A stretch of 6,403 nucleotides of DNA, from NCBI GenBank assembly GCA_005880165.1, contig VBJP01000108.1:1-6403 (forward strand). The letters run 5' to 3'. The notes below the pieces were generated by a model. It worked only from the letters and a program-made list of their open reading frames with translations. It had not been told where the DNA came from and did no database searches. Source of the DNA: Chloroflexota bacterium (lineage in GTDB: Bacteria > Chloroflexota > Limnocylindria > QHBO01). The position numbers and the translations under genes were made by a program. How positions within the stretch are numbered: the first letter of the stretch is position 1; every line of letters begins with the position of its first letter. Shown piece by piece: positions 1 to 6,193 of this stretch.

Positions 1-606
1 ACCTTTGAGCTCGAGCGCCGGCATCGGCTCCGCCTCTACTGCATCGCGCACCAGCCGATACGTGGCCGCGCCAAGGACGACTTCGCCAGGGCTTGCCGCC
101 TGCTCCAGTCGGGCGGCCACGTTCACCGCGTCCCCGGTGACGAGGGTCTGGCTGGCGGCTTGGTCGCCGGCGACCACTTCACCGGTGTTGACACCGATGC
201 GCAACGAGATGGGCGCCCAGCCGGTTCCTGCTGACTCGTCGTTGAGCAGGTTCACGGCCGCGCGCAGGCCGTCGGCGGCGCGGACCGCGCGGAGGGCATC
301 GTCCTCATGGAGGGTCGGAATGCCGAACACGGCCATCACCGCGTCGCCGATGAACTTCTCGACCGTGCCGCCATGACGCTCAACCACGTGGCGCATCGCG
401 TCGAAGTAGCGGGCGAGCATGCGGCGCGTAGATTCCGGGTCGGTCTGCTCGCCGCGACTGGTGGAGCTGACGATGTCGGCGAACAGGATTGTCACGGTCT
501 TGCGGACCTCGCCCGGCGGCGAAGCTCCTGCCAGTGGCGTGGCGCAGTTCAGGCAGAACCGAGCACGTTCCGGGTTCTCCTCGCCACAGCTCGGGCACCG
601 GATCAT
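1..606 (-). CDS. Class III adenylate/guanylate cyclase with N-terminal zinc ribbon (partial, C-terminus beyond the window)
   Basis: The frame stays open from an ATG at 606 to the left edge, giving 202 residues and no stop. Residues 4-21 form a small zinc ribbon (C4-x2-C7 and C18-x2-C21), followed by a class III cyclase domain at about 33-202. Seen in that domain are FADIVSST (metal-binding D44), EKFIGDAVMAVFG (K84, second metal Asp D88), LRIGVNTGEVVAGD, and TGDAVNVAARLEQA with the transition-state residues N162 and R166. The fragment ends at ELKG, where this subfamily normally leaves the cyclase domain. In the family these enzymes make cAMP (sometimes cGMP) in the cytosol. This N-terminal arrangement is often joined to an AAA/STAND ATPase and TPR repeats, which would lie outside the window. 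K84 favours ATP as substrate, but the partner specificity position appears to be Leu155, so adenylate versus guanylate stays open. No Shine-Dalgarno is seen; TACACT lies 7 nt before the ATG. Confidence 0.93.
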   Translation of the reverse strand, partial: MIRCPSCGEENPERARFCLNCATPLAGASPPGEVRKTVTILFADIVSSTSRGEQTDPESTRRMLARYFDAMRHVVERHGGTVEKFIGDAVMAVFGIPTLHEDDALRAVRAADGLRAAVNLLNDESAGTGWAPISLRIGVNTGEVVAGDQAASQTLVTGDAVNVAARLEQAASPGEVVLGAATYRLVRDAVEAEPMPALELKG

Positions 607-613
607 GCGGCGC

Positions 614-619
614 AGTGTA
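614..619 (-). promoter_or_regulatory. -10-like hexamer of a possibly leaderless cyclase promoter
   Basis: On the minus strand TACACT is separated from the cyclase ATG by 7 nt (GCGCCGC). Transcription starting 6-7 nt after the hexamer would begin at or next to the start codon. There is no purine-rich Shine-Dalgarno and no good -35 box. The same arrangement precedes three other genes in the window. Confidence 0.45.
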
Positions 620-635
620 CGAGGCGCCGAAAACC

Positions 636-664
636 AAGAAGCCCGGCGAGATGCCGGGCTTCTT
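636..664 (-). terminator. Intrinsic terminator of the zinc-ribbon gene
   Basis: A perfect 12-bp stem (AAGAAGCCCGGC at 636-647 pairing with GCCGGGCTTCTT at 653-664) encloses a 5-nt loop. It lies 18 bases after the zinc-ribbon stop. Read on the minus strand, the stem ends in CTTCTT and runs into GGTTTTC, a U-rich tail. It isolates the zinc-ribbon gene from the cyclase promoter just beyond it. Confidence 0.85.
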
Positions 665-682
665 CCTGGTCGGTTGGGTTGG

Positions 683-1024
683 CTAGTAGCGCGAGCGCTG
701 AGCGGTGAAGCAGTCGCTGCAGTAGACCGGCTTGGAGCCGGTCGGGCGGAACGGCACCTGAGCCTCGCGGCCGCAGTTCGCGCATGTCGCGCTGAACATC
801 TCGCGAGGAGCGCGATCGTAACCGCGGCTCGCGTATCCACCGTTCGAGTAGCCACCGTTGCCCGCCTCGCCTCGCGACGCCTTGCGGACGGCGCGGCAGG
901 TGGGGCAGCGACGAGGCTCGCTGAACTGGCGATCTGCGAAGAACTGCTGCTCACTCGCGGTGAACGTGAATTCCTGGCTACAGTCGGCGCAGGTCAGCGT
1001 CTTATCGGTCATGGCTGAGTACAA
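683..1024 (-). CDS. Small double zinc-ribbon protein (zf-trcl-like plus CxxC-x17-CxxC domain)
   Basis: 113 residues from a TTG start. The N-terminal half resembles the 'probable zinc-ribbon' (zf-trcl) family: DKTLTCADC, then EFTFTASEQQFFADRQF, then PRRCPTCRAVRK, with C12/C15 and C40/C43 as ligands. A Gly/Tyr/Asn/Arg-rich linker (about 50-72, with repeated GGY) leads to a second zinc site, C81-x2-C84, 17 residues, C102-x2-C105, ending VPFRPTGSKPVYCSDC. That matches the CxxC-x17-CxxC domain. The protein is cytosolic, with no membrane segment. Both domains are widespread but have no established reaction; a nucleic-acid-binding or translation-associated role is only a guess. AAGGAG lies 8 nt before TTG (1024) but 20 nt before the in-frame ATG (1012), so TTG fits the ribosome better; starting at 1012 would give 109 residues. 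The gene looks monocistronic, with its own promoter and terminator. Confidence 0.88.
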   Translation of the reverse strand: MYSAMTDKTLTCADCSQEFTFTASEQQFFADRQFSEPRRCPTCRAVRKASRGEAGNGGYSNGGYASRGYDRAPREMFSATCANCGREAQVPFRPTGSKPVYCSDCFTAQRSRY

Positions 1025-1032
1025 AGAAAAAA

Positions 1033-1038
1033 CTCCTT
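1033..1038 (-). promoter_or_regulatory. Shine-Dalgarno that favours the TTG start of the zinc-ribbon gene
   Basis: AAGGAG on the minus strand is followed by a U-rich 8-nt spacer (TTTTTTCT) and then TTG at 1024. The nearest ATG (1012) would be 20 nt away, beyond the normal range. This site therefore decides the start. Confidence 0.6.
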
Positions 1039-1111
1039 CTCATGCGGCGTCAGCGAACCTGTCTCGCCGAAATCCGATGAGAAAGAGTGATCGTGGTGCC
1101 GCGTATTCCTT

Positions 1112-1129
1112 GACGCCATTTTCGGCGTC
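1112..1129. repeat. Inverted repeat at the 5' end of the zinc-ribbon leader
   Basis: GACGCC (1112-1117) and GGCGTC (1124-1129) form a perfect 6-bp inverted repeat with a 6-nt spacer, at the predicted transcription start (~1131) of the zinc-ribbon gene. A third copy of the motif, GGCGTCA at 1046-1052 (TGACGCC on the transcript), can pair with the same middle segment, so two exclusive pairings are possible in the leader. It could be an operator or an RNA switch, or chance. Confidence 0.35.
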
Positions 1130-1137
1130 GTCGCGGG

Positions 1138-1166
1138 AGTCTAGCAGATCCGCCTCGTGCTGTCGA
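1138..1166 (-). promoter_or_regulatory. Sigma70-like promoter of the zinc-ribbon gene
   Basis: On the minus strand TCGACA (1166-1161, five of six to TTGACA) is followed after exactly 17 nt by TAGACT (1143-1138, four of six to TATAAT). The predicted start near 1131 leaves an untranslated leader of roughly 110 nt. It is the best-formed promoter in the window. Confidence 0.55.
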
Positions 1167-1187
1167 ACGGATGTTCGCAGGGCCGTA

Positions 1188-1224
1188 GAAAGGGGACGCC
1201 GGACAACCCGGCGCCCGCCCTTTC
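1188..1224 (-). terminator. Hairpin after the propeller gene, probable terminator
   Basis: GAAAGGG (1188-1194) pairs with CCCTTTC (1218-1224) and CGCCGG (1197-1202) pairs with CCGGCG (1208-1213). This gives a two-part GC-rich stem with a small asymmetric internal loop and a 5-nt apical loop. It starts 17 bases after the stop of the minus-strand propeller gene. The U tract is weak (CTTTCTACG), so termination may be partial or Rho-assisted. Confidence 0.6.
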
Positions 1225-1241
1225 CGTCCAGGGTAGAGCCG

Positions 1242-2345
1242 TCACTCCCTGATCGCGATCACCTCGCCGCCGCCAACAAAGACGCTCTTGTTCGTGACGT
1301 AGATCGTCCCATCGCGCGCGATGGCGACATCTCCCGGCAGCGTGAGCTGACCGGGGACCAGCTCAGTCGTGGTTCCGCCCGAGACCTTCCACAGCGCGCC
1401 GGTCGTGTCGCCGCCGCCACCGATGAAGCCGAACACGCCGTTCTTTACGATGGACACCACGTAAAGGCTGCCGTCCGGACCGAAATCGAGCCCGGTGATG
1501 GCCGTGAAGCCGTCCATGAAGACGGTGCAAGGGCCACTTGTGGCGGACGGATCGCACGTCACGTTCCTCGCGTATGGGTCGACGCGCCAGATGCGCGAGG
1601 CGCCAGGCGTGAACGGGAAGCCTTTCAGCTCTCCCACATAGGCGAAGCCGTCAGGACCGATGGCGACCGAGGTCGGCACCGCCTCCGCGGGCAGCTCGGG
1701 TGGCGCCGGGAACGGCAGGTGTGAGGTGGACACGAGCTCGTTGGGGAACTTCGCGACCATCTGTATGCGGTGGTTCGGGCCTACCAGCAGCAGTGTGTTG
1801 TTGGCCGCGTCGGCGACGAGCGTCTCGGCGCTGTCGATCCACGCGGCTCCATACGGGTTCGAGTCGGTTGGGTTCGGCGGATTGTCGATGTCGGTCGCAT
1901 CTGGGTGCGCGTTCACGAAGGCCTGGATGTCACCCAGCGTCCGACCGCCGGGCGGGCGGAGTCGCTGCACCGTGTTGAAGCGCGCGTCGGCGGTCTGAGG
2001 TCCGGCGCCGATGATCGCCACCGCGTTGCCGATGGCGTTGAGCGCCACATTGGCCGGGCCACTCACGTCGCCCTCAGGGGTCACGGCGGAGGGCAATCCA
2101 GATACGAGCGTCCGCTGTGACGCACCATTGATCACCGAGATGCGGCCTGTGCCGGCAGCTCCGGTACCTGATTCGGCAACCAGCACGCGGCCGTCTGCGC
2201 CGACCGCAATGCCGCGTGGATTGTTCAGGCCATTGGCCGCAACCCAGACCAATGGTCCGGCAGCGACAGCCGGGGGCACGACGAGCGCGATGCAGGTGAG
2301 CGCGGTGACCAGAGTCGTTGCAAGGGCACGACGAGCAACGTGCAT
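1242..2345 (-). CDS. Secreted ScyD/ScyE-family beta-propeller protein
   Basis: 367 residues starting at ATG 2345, 6 nt after AAGGAGG. Residues 1-29 form a Sec signal peptide: ARR, a hydrophobic core at about 8-23, then PPAVAAG with probable cleavage after A28 or A29. No lipobox is seen. The mature chain carries NHL/SMP30-like propeller blades marked by recurring '(G)xDGxxYV' turns: VGADGRVLVAES (48-59), NPYGAAWIDSAETLVAD (163-179), VAIGPDGFAYVGEL (227-240), LDFGPDGSLYVVS (286-298) and VAIARDGTIYVTN (340-352). C264 and C273 are the only mature cysteines and could form a disulfide. The ScyD/ScyE family is named after cyanobacterial scytonemin-cluster genes, but most members are in bacteria without that pathway, so no scytonemin role is implied. 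The likely location is outside the membrane; ligand or enzymatic activity is unknown. It is flanked by its own promoter and hairpin, so it is probably monocistronic. Confidence 0.9.
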   Translation of the reverse strand: MHVARRALATTLVTALTCIALVVPPAVAAGPLVWVAANGLNNPRGIAVGADGRVLVAESGTGAAGTGRISVINGASQRTLVSGLPSAVTPEGDVSGPANVALNAIGNAVAIIGAGPQTADARFNTVQRLRPPGGRTLGDIQAFVNAHPDATDIDNPPNPTDSNPYGAAWIDSAETLVADAANNTLLLVGPNHRIQMVAKFPNELVSTSHLPFPAPPELPAEAVPTSVAIGPDGFAYVGELKGFPFTPGASRIWRVDPYARNVTCDPSATSGPCTVFMDGFTAITGLDFGPDGSLYVVSIVKNGVFGFIGGGGDTTGALWKVSGGTTTELVPGQLTLPGDVAIARDGTIYVTNKSVFVGGGEVIAIRE

Positions 2346-2350
2346 CAGGG

Positions 2351-2358
2351 ACCTCCTT
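2351..2358 (-). promoter_or_regulatory. Strong Shine-Dalgarno of the propeller gene
   Basis: AAGGAGGT on the minus strand is nearly the full anti-Shine-Dalgarno complement and ends 5 nt before ATG 2345. It fixes the start codon. It also shows that this organism uses Shine-Dalgarno initiation for some genes, unlike the leaderless-looking ones. Confidence 0.8.
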
Positions 2359-2415
2359 GGGTTTGCCGGCCCGACGGGCGATCGGCCGTGGCTGCTGTCT
2401 CGAGGGCGGTCCCCA

Positions 2416-2444
2416 ACAATATGCGTGTGCTGCGGTGCGGTCTA
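2416..2444 (-). promoter_or_regulatory. Possible sigma70-like promoter of the propeller gene
   Basis: On the minus strand TAGACC (2444-2439) and TATTGT (2421-2416) are spaced by 17 nt, each four of six to consensus. The start would fall near 2409, giving a leader of about 64 nt that contains the Shine-Dalgarno. The gap between gatB and this gene (2346-2514) holds nothing else but the gatB hairpin. Confidence 0.35.
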
Positions 2445-2479
2445 GGCCGGTGCGGGACGTTTCGAGACGCAAACCACCA

Positions 2480-2513
2480 ATCTCGGTGCACACCGGCACC
2501 ATGCACCTGAGAT
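2480..2513 (-). terminator. Hairpin immediately after gatB, probable terminator
   Basis: ATCTCGGTGCA (2480-2490) pairs with TGCACC-T-GAGAT (2502-2513), an 11-bp stem with one bulged base and an 11-nt loop. It begins one base after the gatB stop codon on the minus strand. It continues into TTGGTGGTTTG, which is T-rich but not a pure U run. The overlapping 10-bp palindrome TGAGATCTCA (2508-2517) includes the stop. Confidence 0.55.
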
Positions 2514-2514
2514 C

Positions 2515-3999
<1,485 letters not shown>

Positions 4000-4005
4000 G
4001 TTCGG

Positions 4006-4011
4006 ATTGTA
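4006..4011 (-). promoter_or_regulatory. -10 hexamer of a probably leaderless gatB promoter
   Basis: TACAAT (five of six to TATAAT) sits on the minus strand, separated by CCGAAC from the GTG start at 3999. A transcript starting 6-7 nt downstream would begin at the GTG itself. No Shine-Dalgarno and no convincing -35 box are present. Confidence 0.6.
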
Positions 4012-4097
4012 CCGATGGTGGCCGCTGAGGCCGGCTCGGGCCGGCTGGTCGCGCGGTCGGGTCCACTCGCAGCAGCGGCCCCGAAGCGGTTATCGGG

Positions 4098-4103
4098 TAT
4101 CCT
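4098..4103 (+). promoter_or_regulatory. -10-like hexamer of a possibly leaderless promoter
   Basis: TATCCT ends 8 nt before ATG 4112 (TCCGCGCC between). It diverges from the gatB promoter within a 112-bp gap (4000-4111). No Shine-Dalgarno or good -35 box is seen. Confidence 0.4.
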
Positions 4104-4111
4104 TCCGCGCC

Positions 4112-4525
4112 ATGAAGATCGGGGAGTGGGAGGGGATCGGTCGTTCGCGGGCGCTGGTTGCGCATCAGCTCGGCGAGCTCCATGCCGACGAATATGCCGC
4201 TCACGTGACCATCTCCGAGAACGGGCGTCAGCGGATCCTGGTGGCGGCCGACCTCGGACTGTTCGAGTTCAGCTGGGGCCCGAACACCAGCGACCCGGAC
4301 TCGATCTGGTACCTGCGCGGCGGCGTGACGCGCTGGCCATCGGTCAAGGGGCTCAGGCTGCAGACCGACGCGCAGTTCGACCCCGTTGGCGAGAAGGTCC
4401 AGTCGATCTGGCGCCTGGTCGCCGAGGAGCCCAAGCTCGAGCTCGCCTCGACCACCGAAGAGGACCCCAAGGCGCTCCCCGCCCTCCTGGCCTTCGCCCG
4501 CGCCTGCATCGAGCACGTCGCCTAA
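4112..4525 (+). CDS. Conserved-looking hypothetical protein, possible PH-like fold
   Basis: 137 residues, not recognised as a named family. It is soluble, with no signal peptide or membrane segment. It alternates short hydrophobic strands, AHVTISENG (30-38), QRILVAADLGLFEFSWG (40-56), SIWYLRGGVTRW and KVQSIWRLVAEEPKLEL, and ends in an amphipathic helix (ALPALLAFARACIEHVA). Several strands followed by one C-terminal helix is the order of bacterial PH-like domains; this is a fold guess, not a homology call. Codon use (mostly G/C third positions) and intact length support a real gene. The start is the ATG at 4112, because TATCCT sits 8 nt before it and the in-frame upstream extension into the gatB-divergent gap has no start signal. 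It lies divergent from gatB and 69 bases before the hydrolase, which has its own promoter-like site. Confidence 0.8.
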   Translation: MKIGEWEGIGRSRALVAHQLGELHADEYAAHVTISENGRQRILVAADLGLFEFSWGPNTSDPDSIWYLRGGVTRWPSVKGLRLQTDAQFDPVGEKVQSIWRLVAEEPKLELASTTEEDPKALPALLAFARACIEHVA

Positions 4526-4552
4526 TCACGTCCCCTAATCACGTCGTGCAAT
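4514..4552 (+). repeat. Three tandem 13-bp repeats upstream of the hydrolase
   Basis: CACGTCGCCTAAT (4514-4526), CACGTCCCCTAAT (4527-4539) and CACGTCGTGCAAT (4540-4552) lie head to tail. The second differs from the first by one base and the third by three. The array begins inside the last codons of the unknown protein and carries its TAA stop, so the stop region is duplicated. It ends 29 bases before the hydrolase -10-like box. It may be a regulator-binding array or a slippage duplication. Confidence 0.8.
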
Positions 4553-4581
4553 GCTGACGCCAGATGTCAGATGTGGCGCAC

Positions 4582-4587
4582 TAGGAT
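4582..4587 (+). promoter_or_regulatory. -10-like hexamer of a possibly leaderless hydrolase promoter
   Basis: TAGGAT ends 7 nt before ATG 4595 (GGCGGGC between). There is no separate Shine-Dalgarno in that spacer. CTGAC (4554-4558) and GTCAG (4566-4570) form a small inverted repeat just upstream, where an operator could lie. Confidence 0.45.
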
Positions 4588-4594
4588 GGCGGGC

Positions 4595-5443
4595 ATGACA
4601 GAGAGCGGCTTCGTCGACTTCAACCATGGGCGCATCTACTACGAGGCGGAGGGCGAGGGTCCGGCCCTGACCCTCATCCACGCCGGCGTGGCGAACCTCC
4701 GCCAATGGGACGAACAGGTTCCTGCCTTCGCCAAGCGCTTTCGGGTGATCCGATACGACACCCGCACGTTCGGCCGAACGACCAGCGAGAACGTCGAAAT
4801 CTCGAACCGTGCGGACCTGGCCGCCGTGCTGGACCACGTGGGAGTGACCCAAACGGCGGTGCTGGGCCTCTCCCGCGGCGGCTCGATTGCCGTCGACTTC
4901 ACGCTCGACTACCCCGATCGCGTGACGGCCCTCATCGCGGTGTCGGCCGGGCTGGGTGGCTTTCAGTCGCCGCCAACGCCGGATGAGCAGGCACTCTGGG
5001 ACGAATACGACCGCCGCTATGAAGCCGGCGACTGGGACTGGATCGTCGACACCGAGACGGCCTTCTGGGTCGACGGCCCGCGCCAGCTTGCGGATCGCGT
5101 CCCCGCCGCGATTCGCGACCGCGTCCACGACTGGATCGCGCAGGGGTACCGCGATCACGCCAAGGAAGACCCCACCTCCCAGCCGCTCGAACCGCCCGCG
5201 GCGAACCGGCTCGCAGACATCCGGGTGCCCACGCTGGTGATGGTCGGTGACCTGGATGAGGGCGGCACCATCGAGGCCTGCCGCAAGCTGGCGACCGACA
5301 TTCCCGGCGCCCGGTTCGAGCTCTTCGAGGGCGTGGCCCACATGGTCAACCTCGAGCAGCCGGAGCGCTTCACGCGACTGGTCCTCGACTTCCTGACCGA
5401 TGCCGGCATCGCCACGCCGCTCGCCGCCGAGGCACGCGCTTAG
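4595..5443 (+). CDS. Alpha/beta-fold hydrolase
   Basis: 282 residues, the usual size for a single-domain alpha/beta hydrolase. Seen in order: beta-strand LTLIHAG with the HG-type oxyanion region (H29-A-G31); RYDTRTFGRT (53-62); nucleophile elbow GLSRGG with Ser93; a lid of about 130-200 rich in W, D and R; VMVGDLD with the acid Asp221; and EGVAHMVNLEQPERF with His249. The triad Ser93/Asp221/His249 is complete. The cytosolic enzyme would cleave an ester, lactone or related bond; the substrate cannot be read from the sequence. The closest general types are the 3-oxoadipate enol-lactonase and esterase-like members. The same frame has two earlier ATGs (4571, 4586), but MTESGFVDF at 4595 gives the normal N-terminus just before the first strand and sits 7 nt after TAGGAT. 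No terminator hairpin follows; a C-rich pentamer array begins about 30 bases downstream. Confidence 0.93.
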   Translation: MTESGFVDFNHGRIYYEAEGEGPALTLIHAGVANLRQWDEQVPAFAKRFRVIRYDTRTFGRTTSENVEISNRADLAAVLDHVGVTQTAVLGLSRGGSIAVDFTLDYPDRVTALIAVSAGLGGFQSPPTPDEQALWDEYDRRYEAGDWDWIVDTETAFWVDGPRQLADRVPAAIRDRVHDWIAQGYRDHAKEDPTSQPLEPPAANRLADIRVPTLVMVGDLDEGGTIEACRKLATDIPGARFELFEGVAHMVNLEQPERFTRLVLDFLTDAGIATPLAAEARA

Positions 5444-5454
5444 AGCACCACACC

Positions 5455-5472
5455 TGACCATCGGGTCGGCCA
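5455..5472 (+). repeat. 18-bp direct repeat, left copy
   Basis: TGACCATCGGGTCGGCCA occurs here, 12 bases after the hydrolase stop, and again identically at 6382-6399, 927 bp away. The two copies bracket the HTH gene. An 18-bp exact match is not expected by chance in 6.4 kb. Confidence 0.85.
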
Positions 5473-5474
5473 AG

Positions 5475-5530
5475 CTCAGCCCAGCCCAGCCCAGACCACC
5501 CAGCCCAGCCTAGCCCAGCCTAGCCCAGCT
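5475..5530. repeat. Degenerate CCCAG pentamer array with G-quadruplex potential on the minus strand
   Basis: About ten tandem copies of CCCAG and variants (CTCAG, CCTAG, one ACCA insertion) fill the gap between the convergent hydrolase and HTH genes and reach the HTH stop codon. Seven CCC runs (5480, 5485, 5490, 5499, 5504, 5514, 5524) are separated by 2, 2, 6, 2, 7 and 7 bases. Read on the minus strand these are seven GGG tracts that fit a G3/N1-7 quadruplex pattern. On the plus strand the same stretch is C-rich and G-poor. Confidence 0.85.
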
Positions 5531-6182
5531 AGAGGACCACGATTCCGTAGGCTCCGGGATCGTTGCCGTCCCGAAGAGCCCGCATCACCTCGCGGGTGGC
5601 GAGAGGAAACGTGCGACGCATCATCGGCAGCGCGCTTCGAAGCAGAGCCCGATTGCGATCGGTCGATGGGACGAGAAGCAGCATCCGGCGAACACCACTA
5701 TCCCGCTCCTTGAGATGCATGCGGCGCTCCAGCGCCTGGAGGTCATACGGTCGTGTCTCCGCTTCGATGCCAATCGACACGGGTCCATCCAGGCGCACAT
5801 CCCAGGCGCGCAAGTCCCCCGGCACGGACATTGGGGCCTCGTGGGTGACGCGCCAGGTCGGGGCCAACGGCTGCTCGAATCGTTCGAGGACCGCGAGCTG
5901 GCCCTTATCTCGAATCGGCTGGCCGATCGGGTAGGTCTTTACGGAAAGCTCCGAGCCAAGGATCGCGGTGATCGCGGCAGCGCGTGCGACCGTGACGGCA
6001 GGGGTCTTTCCGCGCTCGATCCTGCTGTATGTCTCACGCGAGATACCCAGGGCACGGGCGAGCTCCTTCTGCGAAACGCCGGCAGCAAGGCGTAGGCCGT
6101 GCCACTCGGTCGCGAGATCCCGCACGAGCCGCGAGCCACGCTGGATTCCCCGTTCTCTGAGACCTTCCCGGGAGCCCATCAT
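5529..6182 (-). CDS. XRE-family HTH protein with C-terminal nuclease-like domain of unknown function
   Basis: 217 residues. Residues 28-76 are a clear XRE/Cro-type helix-turn-helix: LRLAAGVSQKELARALGIS, then RETYSRIERGKTPAVTVA. The rest, about 100-217, matches no characterised domain I can name, although I recall the combination (GDLRAWD..., IEAETR..DLQALERR) from uncharacterised high-GC bacterial proteins. Its order is a strand with D128 (RAWDVRL), a strand with E140 and E142 (VSIGIEAET), a charged helix (DLQALERRMHLKERD) and a strand (VRRMLLLVPS). That resembles a PD-(D/E)XK core, but the usual Lys after ExK is Glu142, so activity is doubtful. The protein is cytosolic and DNA-binding. ATG codons at 6182 and 6179 are both possible, and neither has a Shine-Dalgarno. 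By hand count over the first 80 codons, about 74% end in G or C, against about 88% for gatB and 85% for the hydrolase, hinting at a different origin. Confidence 0.88.
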   Translation of the reverse strand: MMGSREGLRERGIQRGSRLVRDLATEWHGLRLAAGVSQKELARALGISRETYSRIERGKTPAVTVARAAAITAILGSELSVKTYPIGQPIRDKGQLAVLERFEQPLAPTWRVTHEAPMSVPGDLRAWDVRLDGPVSIGIEAETRPYDLQALERRMHLKERDSGVRRMLLLVPSTDRNRALLRSALPMMRRTFPLATREVMRALRDGNDPGAYGIVVL

Positions 6183-6193
6183 TTGGATGATGG
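6176..6193. promoter_or_regulatory. Perfect inverted repeat over the HTH gene start, candidate autoregulatory operator
   Basis: CCATCAT (6176-6182), TTGG, ATGATGG (6187-6193) is a perfect 7-bp inverted repeat with a 4-bp spacer. It covers both possible ATG starts. On the minus strand it also covers CATCAT (6192-6187), a weak -10-like hexamer 7 nt before the second ATG. XRE proteins commonly bind such dyads as dimers, so the gene's own product could repress it here; this is inference. Confidence 0.4.

Noticed and set aside
858..1724. Long plus-strand open frame across the zinc-ribbon and propeller genes
   Set aside because: It spans a promoter, a leader and a terminator hairpin of minus-strand genes and shows no domain.
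1242..2345. Scytonemin biosynthesis cluster implied by the ScyD/ScyE name
   Set aside because: No scyA, scyB or scyC-like gene or aromatic amino-acid gene is present. The family is broad and the name reflects similarity only.
4514..4552. CRISPR-like or iteron origin array
   Set aside because: Thirteen-base units abut with no spacers, only three copies exist, and there is no cas gene, AT-rich unwinding element or replication gene nearby.
4535..5473. Long minus-strand open frame opposite the alpha/beta hydrolase
   Set aside because: The plus strand carries a complete catalytic triad and fold motifs. The antisense frame has no motif and arises from third-position GC bias.
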